Assembly (NCBI GenBank): GCA_934047225.1
Contig: OW203986.1
Location: forward strand, 14,077,221-14,141,220
From: Ypsolopha sequella
Taxonomy: Eukaryota; Arthropoda; Insecta; Lepidoptera; Ypsolophidae
Length of the DNA stretch: 64,000 nucleotides
Direction: 5' to 3'
The position numbers were made by a program, and so were the translations under genes. Below, piece by piece: positions 22,770 through 35,960 of the stretch. Within the stretch, counting starts at the first letter, position 1; the number at the start of each line of letters is the position of its first letter. The notes beneath the pieces are model-generated. The model made no database searches. It saw only the letters and a program-made list of their open reading frames with translations, and was not told the DNA's origin.

Positions 22770-25700
22770 TGGGCCACTCGGGCTGCTTTGATAAACAACC
22801 GTGTAAAACAAGGCTTATAATTAAATTTGATTTTTTTCATCTTTGTCAGAAGACTTGGTCTCGTTGCGATCATGTCTTGCTAAAAAACTATGACTTATTC
22901 GTTTCACGGCTGTCGCACAGAAATTAGTGTCAAAAATTTGCACAGTGTCCAAAGAAATTAAATCACTTTTGATGTTGTCGTTCCATGAAACGGCCCATCC
23001 TTTTTTTTTAGCAATATTTAGGGTGTGTAGAGTTTAGGGCTTGCCTCTACATGAGATGTAATAACATTTTAAGAGTGAAAGCTTTATGAGTCTTGGCAAC
23101 CTACTTTACATGAAATGTTTTTGGTGGCATTTAATTTATTTTTCTAAGGAAGTTATAATATACAGAGTCAGACCTGCACCCCCTTTTTGGGGGCAAGGTT
23201 GGAGGATAAAAGTTAAAGATTTTTTTTTTTTGTTTATTGTGTGCAAATGTTAGCCTGCATACCAAATTTTAGAGTTCTAGGACTTTTCGAAATTTGAAAT
23301 GGTCGTATAAGTACTTTGACCGATTGTATTATATTACATTATAAAACCGCAATTCTGCGCTGTGATTGGCCAAATCTATTATAATACAGCTAGAGAACTA
23401 ATCACAAGCAATAACAGCCACGCTTCTTCGTTCGTTTCGTAAGCAAGTTACAGTTGTTACAGTATGTTACAGTTGCACAAAATACTATTATCTACACTCA
23501 TATCGTAAAATACTAATTATGAACTCACAAATAGTGCATAATGACAATTTTTTTTTACGAACGTCTCTTACACAGAAAAAAATATTTAGAAGAACAGTTT
23601 TATTAACAAAATAATGGTTTTAAATAACTTTTCTGCTATAAAAGTACAGTTACACGAAGTTGGAAGACAAAGGGAACTTAGCCCATACAGGTATGTCTAA
23701 GGTTTTGATACTATTCTACATACTTTCCGCAACTGTTTTGCTCTAAGTAGTGTTCCGCTTTGTGCACACTATTTAGGCTAATAATGACGAAATTTATTGT
23801 AGTTAAAAGAAAAATAATTGTTTGACTAATCAACTGAAAGTAAGATATTCAATATATTTTTAAGAAAATTAACTGTAACAGAAAGGTTCTCTTACCATGA
23901 AATCATTAACATCAACGATGTTAGATTAGAAGAAAGTGTAGATAGGTTGCAGGCGATCCTCGAGTGGCACGTTAAAACTTGGCTAATTTGCAAACCTAAA
24001 CTCAGTATCTCGTCGGTGTCAACGCGCGACGGACGTCTCCCGGGACGATGCACAGCAACATATAGGTCTTGTCTCTTTTTCGCTCGCGATAATTATGACT
24101 TCCACGTGCCAATGTGAAATTGCAATACTACGTAATTTATGAAGTGTGCCGTTTTAGGAGTTCGAATCTTGTGTAGGTAACCTATCTACTCTTTTTTCTA
24201 ATAATATCATTGATTATCATAATAACTAAATTCTTACACAAAGTTATTGTTTTACTTTAAATTGTTTCCAAAAATCCTGATATGTTTTAGGTAGTATACT
24301 TTTCTTTGGATTTTGCTTTGTTGTAATGGTATCCACTACCAAGAATCTGTTTTAAAATAAGTCGTTTTGTGTTTGTAATTGAGTGGAGGGCCGATCATTT
24401 TGAAAATGTCTGGGGAGGTTTGATAGTTTTAGCAGTTGCTGAAATATTAGCATAGTACGCGTACGAGCCATAACATAAGCCAAACCTAAATTATCAATTT
24501 CACAATACTTCAACAGTTTTGTATGTTTTGGAACCACTGCCAATGAAGGATATTACTTTCTTTTTACTTTTTATGGCGCTTTTCAACGGAGCGTGCTAAT
24601 GCCGTTCACGGCTCAACGCATTCTGTTTTGAACGAAAATGTACGTGATTATTTACGTTCTTTTTCTTATTTGTTTTTCAATTCAATATCAGCTTTCTTGC
24701 TTGGCTAGGAAGGTACCGCCAACAAAGAAAGTTTGCTTGTTTTGTTCGTTTCTGGCAGAGGAGATAAAAGTGACACGAAAAATGGTTGGACGTTTTTTTT
24801 GCCTCGGAATGCACAAACTAAGGAAGGTGCTATTTGTTTCCTGACAGTTTTCCTAGCAGGTTTATAAATGTATCTGAGTTGTATGAACCATGCAATAAGA
24901 TGTTAAGAAATACGAGCATGTAAATGCCCTGGAAGAGATTAGTACAAGGGCGTATCTACCATATGGATAAATAGGGTACTCGCCCGGGCGGCGAGATGGC
25001 GAAACGGATTAAATCTGAAAGATGGATTCGAACTACGATCTGGATTACAATCTATTGTTTTAGCTATAATGAGAATTATTAATCGATTAAGAGGGGAATA
25101 AACGCTGGTGACCTCGAAAAGCCACGATAAGGTCCGGTTTTTTTTTAACTCAGATGTTATGTTAGTAAGAAAAATATATGATAAACTACAGAATATCTGG
25201 AATGATGTGCTTTGTTAAATATTTAATTCATTGTTTTTTATATTTAAAAAAATATTTTGTATTAAGCCTACCTGCACGATGTATGATTATTTTAAGTTTG
25301 AAATGGGGAAATTTGAATTGCTTGCAATCTGCAGCAAATGCTGAGATGGTTTCATTTTGTCACAAATATGATTTTTGTGTGTACATATTGTGTATCATAA
25401 TGTTTGCATGTGTGACAAATAAATATTTTTTTTCTTTCTTTTTTTGAGTAAAATTTAAAATTTCATCAAGAATTTCAACTAAACAAGTATTAAAACAAGG
25501 TCCAAATTAAGACTATTAAAGACAATATCCGATTTAATTAATTATGTATGCAAAGAAACAAATTGTAACTTAGACAAATTGAACATATTATGACTACGAA
25601 TGATTTCCTTTGATTATTTTTGAAGAATTTTAGTTATATAATATTTTTAATTATTTATTTAGGTGATTTTGCTAGAACGACAGAGACAAATTATGGGACA

Positions 25701-26530
25701 AGTCGTGTAAGAAAGTGAGACTCACGCACCAAGGTTCCCAGCTGTTGTTAGCACCTTAATAATGGTTGTTTGAATGATATTTTCTAATAATGGTATTTTG
25801 AGCCCGATTCTGTATCTACTAATCTTTTGACCTGGCTCCACCCGCACCGAAGGAGAAAATGCCCACAACCTTCCTTTTTCAGACTTGTTGCATTAGTGCA
25901 CGGTCACTGCTCAGCTTTTTATACACTTAAATAAAAATTTCCCAAGAAAATTTCAAGCTATTAATAAAAACCGTATTTTTTTAATTAAGACGATACCAAA
26001 AAAAGGGGTTTTTTCGAACCCATTTACTTCGCTATAACGTCATCTACGTATTTCATTTTTGAGTAAATATTTTTTGTATTTTTATTAAGATTCTCACTGA
26101 AGGAAAACGCGATTGGAGGAAATTTTCTCGATATAATTTAATTCCGAAAAGACCTCTAAATTGTTTTATTTTTTCCTATAATTCTGAAATCCTAACGAAT
26201 TTCACTGTGAAATTGCATTCAAAATATGGATATTATGTATTTGTAAAGTCTCCTTGAAAATATTTTTGACAAAATAGCTTAGTACATTTTATATTAATAA
26301 AAAACCGACTTTTTGCTACTTTTCCACGAATCTGTCCCACTCGCACTGAGGGTTTTTTCGCATATGGATTAACAGGGACTATGGATTAACTTTTACGTAT
26401 CGCCTTAAGTAACATACATATAATACAGGCAGGCGAACCGATGCTGCTTTTTATATGTTTATAGAACACAATAGTAATAAAATAAATAAGAGACAGAAAA
26501 TGAAAAAATCACTTTAAAAAAATTACGATT
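22770..26530. other. AT-rich stretch with repeat fragments
   Basis: It contains a repeat around 23330-23500 (CGCTGTGATTGG..CAAAT to GTTACAGTTGCACAAAATAC) homologous to 55812-56075, and a LINE-like 3' tail ending GTGACAAATAAATATTTTTT at about 25441. A GC-rich patch at 23950-24110 has no identifiable gene. The short minus-strand frame at 24352-24543 is coding-like in composition but unrecognised. Confidence 0.45.
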
Positions 26531-26914
26531 TTAAGGTGGATGGTCCAAGGCAATCTTTATACAAACTTGTGGGAACCAATAACGACGACAGAAGTATTAT
26601 TATTTAATTCTGTTACCTTTTTCCACACGTACCATCAACTTTATACCCGCGAATAATCAATTTTTTTTTACAAACAAACTTTTTTAGAATCTAATTTTAT
26701 TATTTAAAACTTTTGTAATCCAATGTATGAAAGTTTTAAATTGCAAAATTAGACTGTTAAGACATTTTCTTTTTAAGAAAACCTGAATATTCGCGGGTTT
26801 AAAGTTGATGGAACGTGTGGAAAAAGGTAACAGAATTAAATAATAATACTTCTGTCGTCGTTATTGGTTCTCACAAGTTTTTTTATAAAAACTACCTTGG
26901 ACCATCGACCTTAA
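26531..26914. mobile_element. TTAA-flanked palindromic MITE (piggyBac-like target)
   Basis: The ends are TTAAGGTGGATGGTCCAAGG and (reversed) TTAAGGTCGATGGTCCAAGG. A longer inner arm (AACGACGACAGAAGTATTAT, then CTGTTACCTTTTTCCACACG and CAACTTTA.ACCCGCGAATA) is almost perfectly repeated in inverted form. TTAA at both edges fits piggyBac-type insertion, but there is no transposase. Confidence 0.7.
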
Positions 26915-27460
26915 TTCAAAATTTACCTTTGGGATGCACGCGAGCAGCCCTGCGAGGTGTCAGCTAGTGTGAAAAATTGCTCTTGTTTAAAATTTTCACT
27001 AAAATTTAAAATCATCATGTTTTTAATGTAACCTATGTACTTTCGACAAATATTTCAGCGAAGTATTTTTCTCGGGTGGCTGATCTTTTAAATATGCCAT
27101 TGAATTGCTTACAGTGTTTGCTTTGGGTATACATACCCAAAGCGAACTACTATGTAGCTTGTAATTTGTGAAAATAGTGGCAAACTCATCCACCAGTATC
27201 TTGTAGACGGTATATACCATACTCTCTTGAAATCAATAAAATAAAATGAAAAGTCATGCATAAAACGCTTGGTCATCCAATCCATCACGAAGAAAAGTAT
27301 CTCATACTATTTATTTGAATAGTTACACCACCGTGAAATGATTCAGTCAAAAAAGGTTGAAGGTCACTATGTGAATCATCTATTCCGAATATTGTGATTA
27401 GTCATAGCAGCCATAGGTCAGAAACCCATCATGCTGCGTGTGTTGCTCTAGTTTAATAAT

Positions 27461-27497
27461 AATTGAAGCGGGGTCTATGTCGGACCCGAAATATATC
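27461..27497 (+). ncRNA. Degenerate hammerhead-like motif (Penelope type)
   Basis: GGGTC-TATGTCG-GACCC makes a perfect 5-bp stem II followed directly by GAAATATATC, the GAA-ANN-NNU-H short stem III seen in the other copies. The CUGANGA box has decayed (ATTGAAGC). Flank similarity to 38377-38430 (ATATATCTTGAG) links it to that family. Confidence 0.4.
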
Positions 27498-28335
27498 TTG
27501 AGTTTGTGATCATTTAATATGTACTTTTTGACACATACTCGTATATCTAAAAAATTGCTATATTTTAATACTAGTTTATAACGTTAAATTTCTTGAGAAT
27601 TATTAATTTTGCGTGCGCATGAAAGTAGGTAGCCACAAAATTACAGTGTCTAGTAGTATTTCTATTGATATTAATATAAAAGATTTGAGGCCATTATAAA
27701 CATTTTTAGGAGCACAGGCCAAAAATGCGCAATCCGTCTCAAAATCTCTTCTTCAAAAAGGTAACCTGTTGAGAATATTTTTCTTAGAAAATGGATACAA
27801 AATCTGAATATTCAATATTTTCAGTCGCAGACCAGAATAAATTTTGCGCGAATTATCGTCACGAAAGAGATTGTATTTTTAAACGTATGAGACACGATAA
27901 CCCTGAAGTTCAGGCTTCTTGGGGACAAAAGGTTCTGTTTGGATAATGATTAGGTGCTGGCAACAATGGCCAAAATTGTAAGGTTTTTTTTATCAAGTAG
28001 TTAATTAAAGTTCAAGAGTTCAAATATTTTGTTGCTTACAAAATCACGACTGAACGGTCTAGAATATATCCATTAAAATGAGAAGCCTTAAAAAACAAAA
28101 TAACCTGAAGACACATCTATTCTTTATCCTTACAATTCCTAAACGTTCAAAACTGGTTCTTCCCCTTATACAAATAAGATCACCTTTGCTTTTCACGGCC
28201 TAATGCCCACACCTAATCGGGTTCCATTATCTGTCAAGTGTGATTTCCTTCCTCCAGTCTATGTGAAGGTCTCACTCAATATTTATTGAGCAGCCATTCA
28301 CCCTGTCGCCTTGAGCTCACGAGCTATAACCGAAC

Positions 28336-29189
28336 CAGCGTCGGACTGAGCATAAGGGCCCCGGATGGCAAAATGATTTTTTTCAAAATTCTTAGTTAAG
28401 AGGCTATGCGAATTTTATTTTTGTCACTGTTACTCTAAGCGAAAAATCGCGCAGTGCGAGAGGGGCGTATTCAGGGCAAAAGGGAAAAAAGTTGGTTTTA
28501 TGTTTTTATTAGAAAAACTAAAATATCTAGCGAATTTTTTAATATTTTGTTCTAAAAAGCTCTAAATATTGTTAAAACACACCTAATAAAATATGTTTGA
28601 GTTCTGTATATGGTTCCTATTCGTCAAACGAGGAGAAAAAGTGTGTTTGAAAACCTCATTTCCACAATTATTTCTATCGAGGAAAATTTATCCAAACATG
28701 TTTTCCAATCTCAAAACCCTGGATTATATAGTCAAAATGCATATACCAGAAACTGATTTTAATTTTCCGTGTATATCATGAAATACACAAAAAAGAAACA
28801 CCAGTATTTTTTTCGCATATCGCCTTAACCTTTCATTCGGCCGGGGGACTAACAGTTTTCGGTTTTTAATACGCAAAATGACGAGCTTCATTAATAATAT
28901 GCAAATTTTCATCACCTCTCTAACTAATATTTATTGCAAAAAAATATAGTTTTTCACTCTTATATCTAGAAAAACACGCTTCATTTATTGGTATGATATG
29001 ATTTATATGTAGTTTTGCAAATTTTTTTACACAATATTGAGAATACAAAGAAATTCAAAACTTTGAAAATTTTTCTTCCTATATATATGTGAACTATTTT
29101 GCGTCTAGATAGTACAGTAAGCCCGGGGGGGCCCGCGCGGGCGAGGGCCCGAATGGCAATCTCTCAACTCTATGGTCAGTCCGACCCTG
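28336..29189. mobile_element. Non-autonomous hAT element, 854 bp
   Basis: The ends are CAGCGTCGGACTGAG and (reversed) CAGGGTCGGACTGACC. A perfect 8-bp target duplication AACCGAAC lies at 28328-28335 and 29190-29197. GC-rich subterminal blocks (GGGCCCCGG / GGGCCCTCGCCCGCGCGG) surround an AT-rich, non-coding core. Frames of ~62 codons inside are not transposase. Confidence 0.85.
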
Positions 29190-29847
29190 AACCGAACTAC
29201 CTATAAAATGTGAGATTAGGTGACCAGATATATGGACGGCGTGTTTTTAAGTGTCTTGCTTGAGGAGAAAGCATCAGGTATTTTTGAATGGGGTTATAGG
29301 TGCTGGGACTCTAGAATCTGTTAAATGATATTGATGTTCTGGACTGTAATGGAATTACAGAAAACGACGGTGTAAAAAATTAACAGTTTAAAGATAAAAA
29401 ACGATATTAATAAAAACAAATTGAAAATTATTTATTGAAATAAAGACTATAATATCATTAAAACTCACTTATACATGTCTTGATAACGCCGAAATTGTAT
29501 CAAAAATGTTGTATATCAGCTCACGCGAGTTTTAATAATATTAAAGTCTATATGGTATATTATATACCTAGGTTTCAATAAACTTGTAAACTACGATTAT
29601 AAAATTTATTCATCGGTCAGAACAATTTATATGTTTTATAATAAGATAAAAATACTAATATACCTTAAACGAGACAACTTTAAGAAAAAAAAGCGTTTTT
29701 TTAAGCTACGCTTAAACAGAATTTTAAAGTTCACTTCTTTCTCAGTACCAAATTTCATTGTAATAATGTATAATTATAATTATATTGTATATAGTTTGGG
29801 CTACAAAGCTCCAGACGGACAAACAAATAAACATACTTTACTTTTTA

Positions 29848-30335
29848 GGGTTCCGTACCCGAAGGGTGCCAAACGGGATCCACCCCTATTACTAAGCCTC
29901 CAAAGTGTTTTCGTCCATAGCCAGTTGAAATTTTTACAGAATATATGTTACTATGGCCTCTATCACGGCAAATAATAAAAATAAAATAAATTAATACTCA
30001 AGGGGGGTTCCTTCCCTATAAACCCTTTTCCTTCCCGAAAAACCTCTAAAAAGTAGCATTTTTAATCGTCATTTGTTTCAAAAAGACGGTAAGTATTACG
30101 ACAAGTTTCAAATTTGATCAGATTTGATCAGATAAAGTAAAACAAGAAATAATAAAAAATTGGGATCCATTCTCGGAGGGTTCCGAATTGTTTGTCAGGC
30201 GCTAACATTTCACCTTGTTTTTTGTCGCCTTGATGTCGCTATGGCATCAATGTTGCTGGTATTTGGTATAATGTAGCCGTATTGTGTGATGGTACGGAAC
30301 CCTTTAAACTCGAGTCCAATCCGCAATTGGCAAAT
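29848..30335 (-). repeat. Near full-length 'GGTTCCGTACC' repeat, minus strand
   Basis: It starts (plus sense) TTTTTAGGGTTCCGTACCCG and ends TGGTACGGAACCCTTTAAAC followed by a decayed CGAGTCC..CCGC block. The same boundaries occur, in either orientation, at 31197-31595 and 36591-37397. Confidence 0.6.
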
Positions 30336-30659
30336 AATTTGTTTAATTAGAGAGTGCATTTTCATCAAAATCTCGATTCCCTTTTTCATGATGATACACA
30401 ACAATATCTGAAGTAAAAATGATAACCATCGCAATTTAGTTGATATAACTTACATCGAGCGAATTTGAATCGATAGCTCATTACGAAAGTAGGTCATTGT
30501 CGATTGATATTATCGAATCGATAATAATTAGACCGATATAATATTAATAACGTTATTTCCAAGTAGCATGAATGTCTGTTTGTTGAATTATTTTGGCGTG
30601 ATTGTGCAGGAGATAAGCAAACTGGTTGCTTGGGTCGGATAGGGTCAGACAGAGCGCGC

Positions 30660-30890
30660 GTGCGCAAAGCCAAGGCACCAAGGTTAGGGGTTTAGAACCA
30701 CTCCACGAAACCAGCTGAAACTGTACGGTAAAATAGCCTTTATTGCATGAAGCTAAGCATCAGAAATCCATACACATCAGTTTGTAAGTCGCATAATGAC
30801 TTCGAAGTCCACGCGGGCGCAGTCACAGCTGCAATACGTCACCTGTGTTCTTGCGCAACTCGCGTCGAGACTAACTGACCACTAAAACAA
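30660..30890 (-). repeat. Possible solo-LTR-like sequence
   Basis: On the minus strand this GC-richer block contains GTCAGTTAGTCTCGACGCGA, then GCAATAAAGGC (polyadenylation-like) and TTTCGTGGAGTGGTTCTAAA near its end. Such an order (initiator-like, AATAAA, end) suggests an LTR. Clear TG..CA ends and a target duplication are not seen. Confidence 0.25.
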
Positions 30891-31196
30891 ATTATTTACC
30901 TCTCCTTAAGAAAACAGTGATGAAACTGTTTCGACTAATGATCTGGCAATCTTTTGGCAATGAGAGACATCATAATGGATACGAGTTATAATTGCATCGT
31001 TTAATTTTTATCGATTCAGTCTATACCCTGAGGTCACTATTAATCAAATAATCATGATGCTTAGAATTGTGAAAGTTGATGGAATTGCATTCACTGATTA
31101 AAAATGCTGATACTTAGAAAGATCCTACCTAGGTATTACGCTTTAGCTAATAAGAAGAAAATATCTTATTTGTTGCTGATGTCGCAGGATAATCAG

Positions 31197-31595
31197 AAAA
31201 AACCCGTCAAGTGCGAGTAGCAATCTCACCCTGAGGCTTCCGTACCATGTAAATAAGTTAATAAAGGTAAATATATATATATGAATATATAACGTCTACT
31301 TAACGAGCTCTTAACAATGAAACTCCACATGCTAGGATAAAAATGAATTTTTTTGGTCGGCAAAATTGTTATGAGGAAAATAATTGAAATACAAATTTTT
31401 AAATGAATAATTTTTATTGAGTTTTTTATTAAATTTATTTTTTCTTCGGTTTTGGGTCAACAATTTACACAAGATATCACAGGTCTCTTATCTCATTCCA
31501 TCTAAGAGCTAGAGACCCGTGACATACGGACGGATGGAAAGCAGTGACATTAATAAGGCTCCCTTTTGCCCTTTGGGTACAAAACCCTAAAAACG
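31197..31595 (+). repeat. 'AAGTGCGAG...GGTTCCGTACC' repeat, plus strand
   Basis: It begins AAAACCCGTCAAGTGCGAGT and GAGGCTTCCGTACC, and ends GACATACGGACGG ... CTTTGGGTACAAAACCCTAA. It is about 400 bp, both ends of the family are recognisable, and there is no coding capacity. Confidence 0.65.
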
Positions 31596-31888
31596 GATCA
31601 ACCTGAAAATCCTAGGATGACTGCAAAGGTCCCGATAACAGAAACTAGAGAACTTGATCAAATCATAGCTTCATTTCAGCGAAAAATCAAAAATAGATGC
31701 GACGACGAGCGAAGCGACGACCCCTTTATTTCTAAACAGTTAACAGAAAGTATCCGATGACATTAAATTAATTCATAATTTATTTGATGGACCTCATAGT
31801 CCGGAAGAAGAGTTCAAAAAGTAAATTGTGGAATGAGCCTTCGTATATTTATTTAGTACATAGCACATCTAATTCGCAGGCGCTAGAC

Positions 31889-32175
31889 CAGGGATGGGGA
31901 AACTTTTTCCTTCGCGGCCAATATTTACGAACGAAATACATATATGGCGGGCCAAGTTGTTGCATTTTTGGCTATATTATTTACTGAAATAAAAATATTA
32001 GTATGTATTTTCTAAAACACTAATTTATTGTGCAATATTACAAAATAACTATTGAAATAATGAAGAAATTGCAAATTAAAATTAAATTAAACTGATTTTG
32101 TTTGATGATTGCGGGTCGTATTTCAACGCTTTGCGGGGCAAAGATGGCCCGCGGGCCGTAGTTTCCCCATCCCTG
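31889..32175. mobile_element. hAT MITE with perfect 8-bp target duplication
   Basis: The ends CAGGGATGGGGAAACT and AGTTTCCCCATCCCTG are exact inverted repeats. CGCTAGAC is duplicated at 31881-31888 and 32176-32183. Subterminal GCGGCCAATATTTACG and GGCCCGCGGGCCG blocks surround an AT-rich core. The clean ends suggest a fairly recent insertion. Confidence 0.92.
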
Positions 32176-32632
32176 CGCTAGACGTTCGTTTCGGGTCGCG
32201 GATGGTAGTCGTAGATAGAATAGCTCCTGTAATCATGCTGCACCCGGGTAAAGGGAGGAGGAAGTCAGGCTAACTCGCGGTGTGCATAGAGGTGGTGTCC
32301 CTTCCCGGGAATATTCCTACGTGGGCACATTACGAGGAATATTTTCCACTTATTTACGGGTAAAGCTCCCAGTAAGCTCTTAGTTATACCCTATATTCCT
32401 GGAATGCTCTAAAGGACTTACGTTTTAGGAGTGTAAATGGGTATTCCAAAAGAATTGTTTTAAAAAGATAACCAATAACTAGAGATAAAGATGTGCCTTG
32501 TTGTAATTTGTTTTTTCTTTTTCAACAAAATGAAATACAATTTCGGAAGGTAATTTAACTTATCGAAAAAAACTACAGGTTCACAGTATGCTAAAAATAT
32601 AAGTGAGAGTTAAAAAAATGTACGCTATCGGG

Positions 32633-32707
32633 TAAAATTGCATAAACCCACTTTTCGCCCTTATTGACGTGATAATTGGCGAAAAGTGGGTCTGTGCAAT
32701 TTTTCCT
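32633..32707. repeat. Hairpin-forming inverted repeat
   Basis: AAAATTGCATAAACCCACTT(TTCGCC) and (GGCGAA)AAGTGGGTCTGTGCAATT pair over ~27 bp around a loop containing TTATTGACGTGATAATT. It is likely a tiny MITE. Confidence 0.7.
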
Positions 32708-33291
32708 AACAGCACATAGGGACATTCTTCAGACTAAGGTGGCGATCAGATTTTGTTATTTTAGCAGGAAGTTATTTTTTTTACAAGAAATGTTATACCT
32801 ATTTTTGTACTTACTTTATAATTTGTGTGAATACGAGGTCTTGTGTAATCATCTATCTATGCTATATCACATATCAACAACCAGTATTGGAAACAGCACT
32901 AAAGATCAAAACACAGAAGTCTAAGCCACTCTACGAGCACTCAAAGAGTCTTCAAGTAGACTTTAACTAGACTTAACTTAGACTTAACTAAGTCTATAGC
33001 GGCGATGCGGGGACTACTTACTGGCACAAGGCGAGTTTTTACAACTTACGATGAATGAGACACGAAAAACTCATTTACGCTGTAATTGTCAGACTGAGGA
33101 TATCGCAATAGTATTTTGTATAACTGTAACATAATGAGGGCCATTAGGACAGTTCTTAATAGGCCTCATGAGTGTCCCAATGGCAAATTATGTCACAGTT
33201 GGACACAATACTTTATTGACGACTATCTTTTCAACGAACTACTATTACATGAAAAATAAGGAAAAGAAATCACGGCATTCTTTTCTTTGTC

Positions 33292-33559
33292 TTATACAGA
33301 ATGTTAAGATGAAGTTGCGGAAGCCGAAAATTGGTGATAGTACTAATCCATACGAATAAAATTCCGTGAAAATTAATTAAGAAATTGAGAAAAAAAAACA
33401 GTTGTTTCATAAATTTTTGTTGGGTAGCTATGTAACTTTTTATGGAACAGCAGATTTTTTTTTCGCCATTTAAGAGTTTTTTTAAAGTTGGCTCCGTAGT
33501 AAAAGTTGTTCGTATGTTCGAGTACTATCGTCAGTTTCCGGCCTTCGCAAGTTCATATA
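33292..33559. mobile_element. TA-flanked MITE, family B
   Basis: The left end is TATACAGAATGTTAAGATGA, followed by AGTTGCGGAAGCCG. On the right are AAAGTTGTTCGTATG and the inverted CCGGCCTTCGCAAGTTC. It is homologous to 42470-42631 and 51922-52201. Confidence 0.65.
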
Positions 33560-33729
33560 GGCAAGGATATTAGCTATTCATCCAAATTGTTGGTAATTTA
33601 CGGACTAACCCTTATTGAAGGTGTTCTTTGGGAGCAATCGAGGCTGCATGGCAGAAAAACCCTGCTTAGCGCAAAGCAAAAGAAGAATTATCAGTCGCTG
33701 ATTAACCTTTATAATTAACTGATCTAAGG

Positions 33730-33810
33730 TGATTAATACTTGCGATTGTCGGCACTTGGTGAAACATCATTAACTCCAACCGGTTTCGCCTCACAGCATC
33801 ATCAAAAAGG
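33730..33810 (-). ncRNA. Penelope-type repeat with hammerhead-like motif
   Basis: GATTAATACTTGCGATTGTC and GGCACTTGGTGAAACATCAT are shared with 59188-59310. On the minus strand, 33805-33778 reads TTGATGAT-GCT-GTGA-GGC-GAAACCGGTT: hammerhead box, stem II with one wobble pair, GAAA, and the short ACC/GGU stem III. The first core C is changed, so activity is doubtful. Confidence 0.5.
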
Positions 33811-35059
33811 TGAATATTGTAATATAGTGATATTGTGAAACAGTACATGTGTTTTTATCAAATTGATGGAACTGATCTAAGCAATATGTAACAATAAACT
33901 GGGCCAACCGCGTTTCTGCGCTGTTACAATATGAATTGTTACATCGTTTTTGATACTGACAAACAATACGTCATTGTAAAAACGTTTTTGATGTTGTAAT
34001 TAGCTTATGCGAGTAGAAAATTATTTATAAAACGCTTTCAAGTAAAACCTATAACGAGATGCCTCGGTGTCTAAAACTCTAAACAAAAGCACATGTATGT
34101 ACTATTGGTGAAAATTGCGTAGACTCACTTTAGTAATAACAATGTAAAGCGGGTCAGCAGAACCCCTTTATATAAAATTTCATGAAGGCCTTGAACAACA
34201 CACATCACGTTTCGAAAATACATTCGTAAGTAATACGTACTCTTGACAGACTTTTTAGGTACTGAACGACTCCGCGAATCCACGAATTGGATTAGGGAGC
34301 CAAGGGTGGTTTTTCGAGCATCATAAACAGGTCCTGGGGTAAAGTGGGGTGGGGAGTGAAAACTCGCGACCTGTACACGGAAGCGCCTAACTGCCGACGA
34401 CGGTCGACGCCTCTATTCCTATGTAAATCCCAGTACCGCACGACGGCAGATAATACGAATGCAATTTGCATGTCTCGTTTGCCCTTTGTGGCGGCACCAA
34501 GGCAGCTAAACCTCCCTGGTACACTCTAAAACAGGTATCGCTTGTCGAGCCGTTGCCTGAATAACAAGCGCCTCCTAATAGACAACTCATTGAATAAAGC
34601 TAGTTGATTTGGCATTCATATCGACGAGCCTATACGAACAACGCTCCTAAGACGTGATCATACCAATACTGTTTAAATCGATGTGAATGGAATAACTTAA
34701 TCTCACCGGTGCAGATAAGGAACCCAATTTGCTCGAGTTATTCCAAAGTAAAGGCATAATTAAATTTTGTTTGAATTTTCTTGTACTTACCTTCAAAATG
34801 AACTTTTGAAAGAAAAACAAGTTATCTAAGCTTGAAAAGGTAACGTCAAAAGTTTTTCCATTATTTATCTTGCCTAGACTAGAAGAGGCGTTCTCATATT
34901 CATTAGAAAATATTTATGCCTATGCATGGTGCAGTGTGAGGTGGAGAGGAGAGAGAGGAGGGGTGTCGTTTCCTCTGATGGCAGGTTCTGGTTGCAGAAC
35001 CGGGTTGGCAGAACCTCCGCGACGACTACATAGAACCGATTAAATGTTTTTCCCCCAGG

Positions 35060-35264
35060 GCACACCGCGTTGGCATCCGGTGGCCTAAGAAAGATTGTTA
35101 CCACTTCTTATAGACCCGTGGCACATTCTTCAACGCACGATCATACTTTAGATGCGTACGCTATATCCTGCATTCAAGAGTTGATTGCACTCCGTAAATC
35201 ATCTATAGAAAAACGACATGACTTGTTAGAAGCCCATCTAAATTCCTTATTAGTAAGCACTTGA
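35060..35264 (+). CDS. Candidate terminal coding exon
   Basis: TTTTTCCCCCAG (to ~35059) is a good 3' splice site. It is followed by a frame open to the TGA at 35262-35264: ALASGGLRKIVTTSYRPVAH ... DAYAISCIQELIALRKSSIE ... LLEAHLNSLLVST. The second half predicts an amphipathic, possibly coiled-coil helix, as at the C-terminus of many MADF/Myb-like transposon or regulatory proteins. No family is firmly recognised, and no AATAAA lies close downstream. Confidence 0.35.
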
Positions 35265-35796
35265 ATTTAATATGTTTTATTTGATATCTCGTCAAAGGTG
35301 AAGCAATGGTAGTTAACTATTCAGATCCCAAATACTTTATTACGATTCTCATCTCGGTTAATGCTCTATATAAAGTAATTTGTTTTCGGCTTCCGAAGGG
35401 GCTTCCAAGATAGTAATCAGGGATGGAATGCCGAAACGACTTATCAATTCGATACAGATGTTTTTTTCCGTGCGTTTCGTAGCACAGTTGCATGGACTTT
35501 GTTATTTATTTATAATAGCTTTTTAAAAAAGTGTATCTATTCACATATTAATATTTCACATATTATAATAGAACCTTTGGGGCATCTTAGATTGACCTTC
35601 AGCAACATAGCGTTTATATTTTGCTTTTGTTCTAATAAAACCATTATTTATAACTGTATATGTCTCGGGTCACAAATGAAACTTATATTAATCCTGAAAT
35701 TGCTTTTATGTATTAGCGTTGTCAATATTTCCACTAAGCCTTGTAATTCTGATAATGACTCCAAATGAGTGACGTATGGTATTATTATTGGTATTA

Positions 35797-35960
35797 CTAG
35801 ATGTGCCCGGAGCTCTGCCCGCGTTGAAAATATAATAATTATTATTTAAAAAAAATTTGAAAAGCTTGAATCATAGAGAGATGTTTGTGAGTGACAAACA
35901 ATCAAACAATGTTTGAGACAATCTCGTGAATTAAAATTTATTGTAAACCCATTTCTATTG
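35797..35960 (-). mobile_element. Helitron 3' end, minus strand
   Basis: Read on the minus strand, AACGCGGGCAGAGCTCCGGG, then CACATCTAG|T, is a GC-rich hairpin followed by CTAG-T, the typical end of Lep1-type non-autonomous Helitrons (CTAG at 35797-35800). The 5' end is not identified, so the right limit is approximate. Confidence 0.45.

Noticed and set aside
24352..24543. Protein-like minus-strand ORF (AVVPKHTKLLKYCEIDNLGL)
   Set aside because: Composition is plausible but there is no splice signal, motif or second line of evidence.
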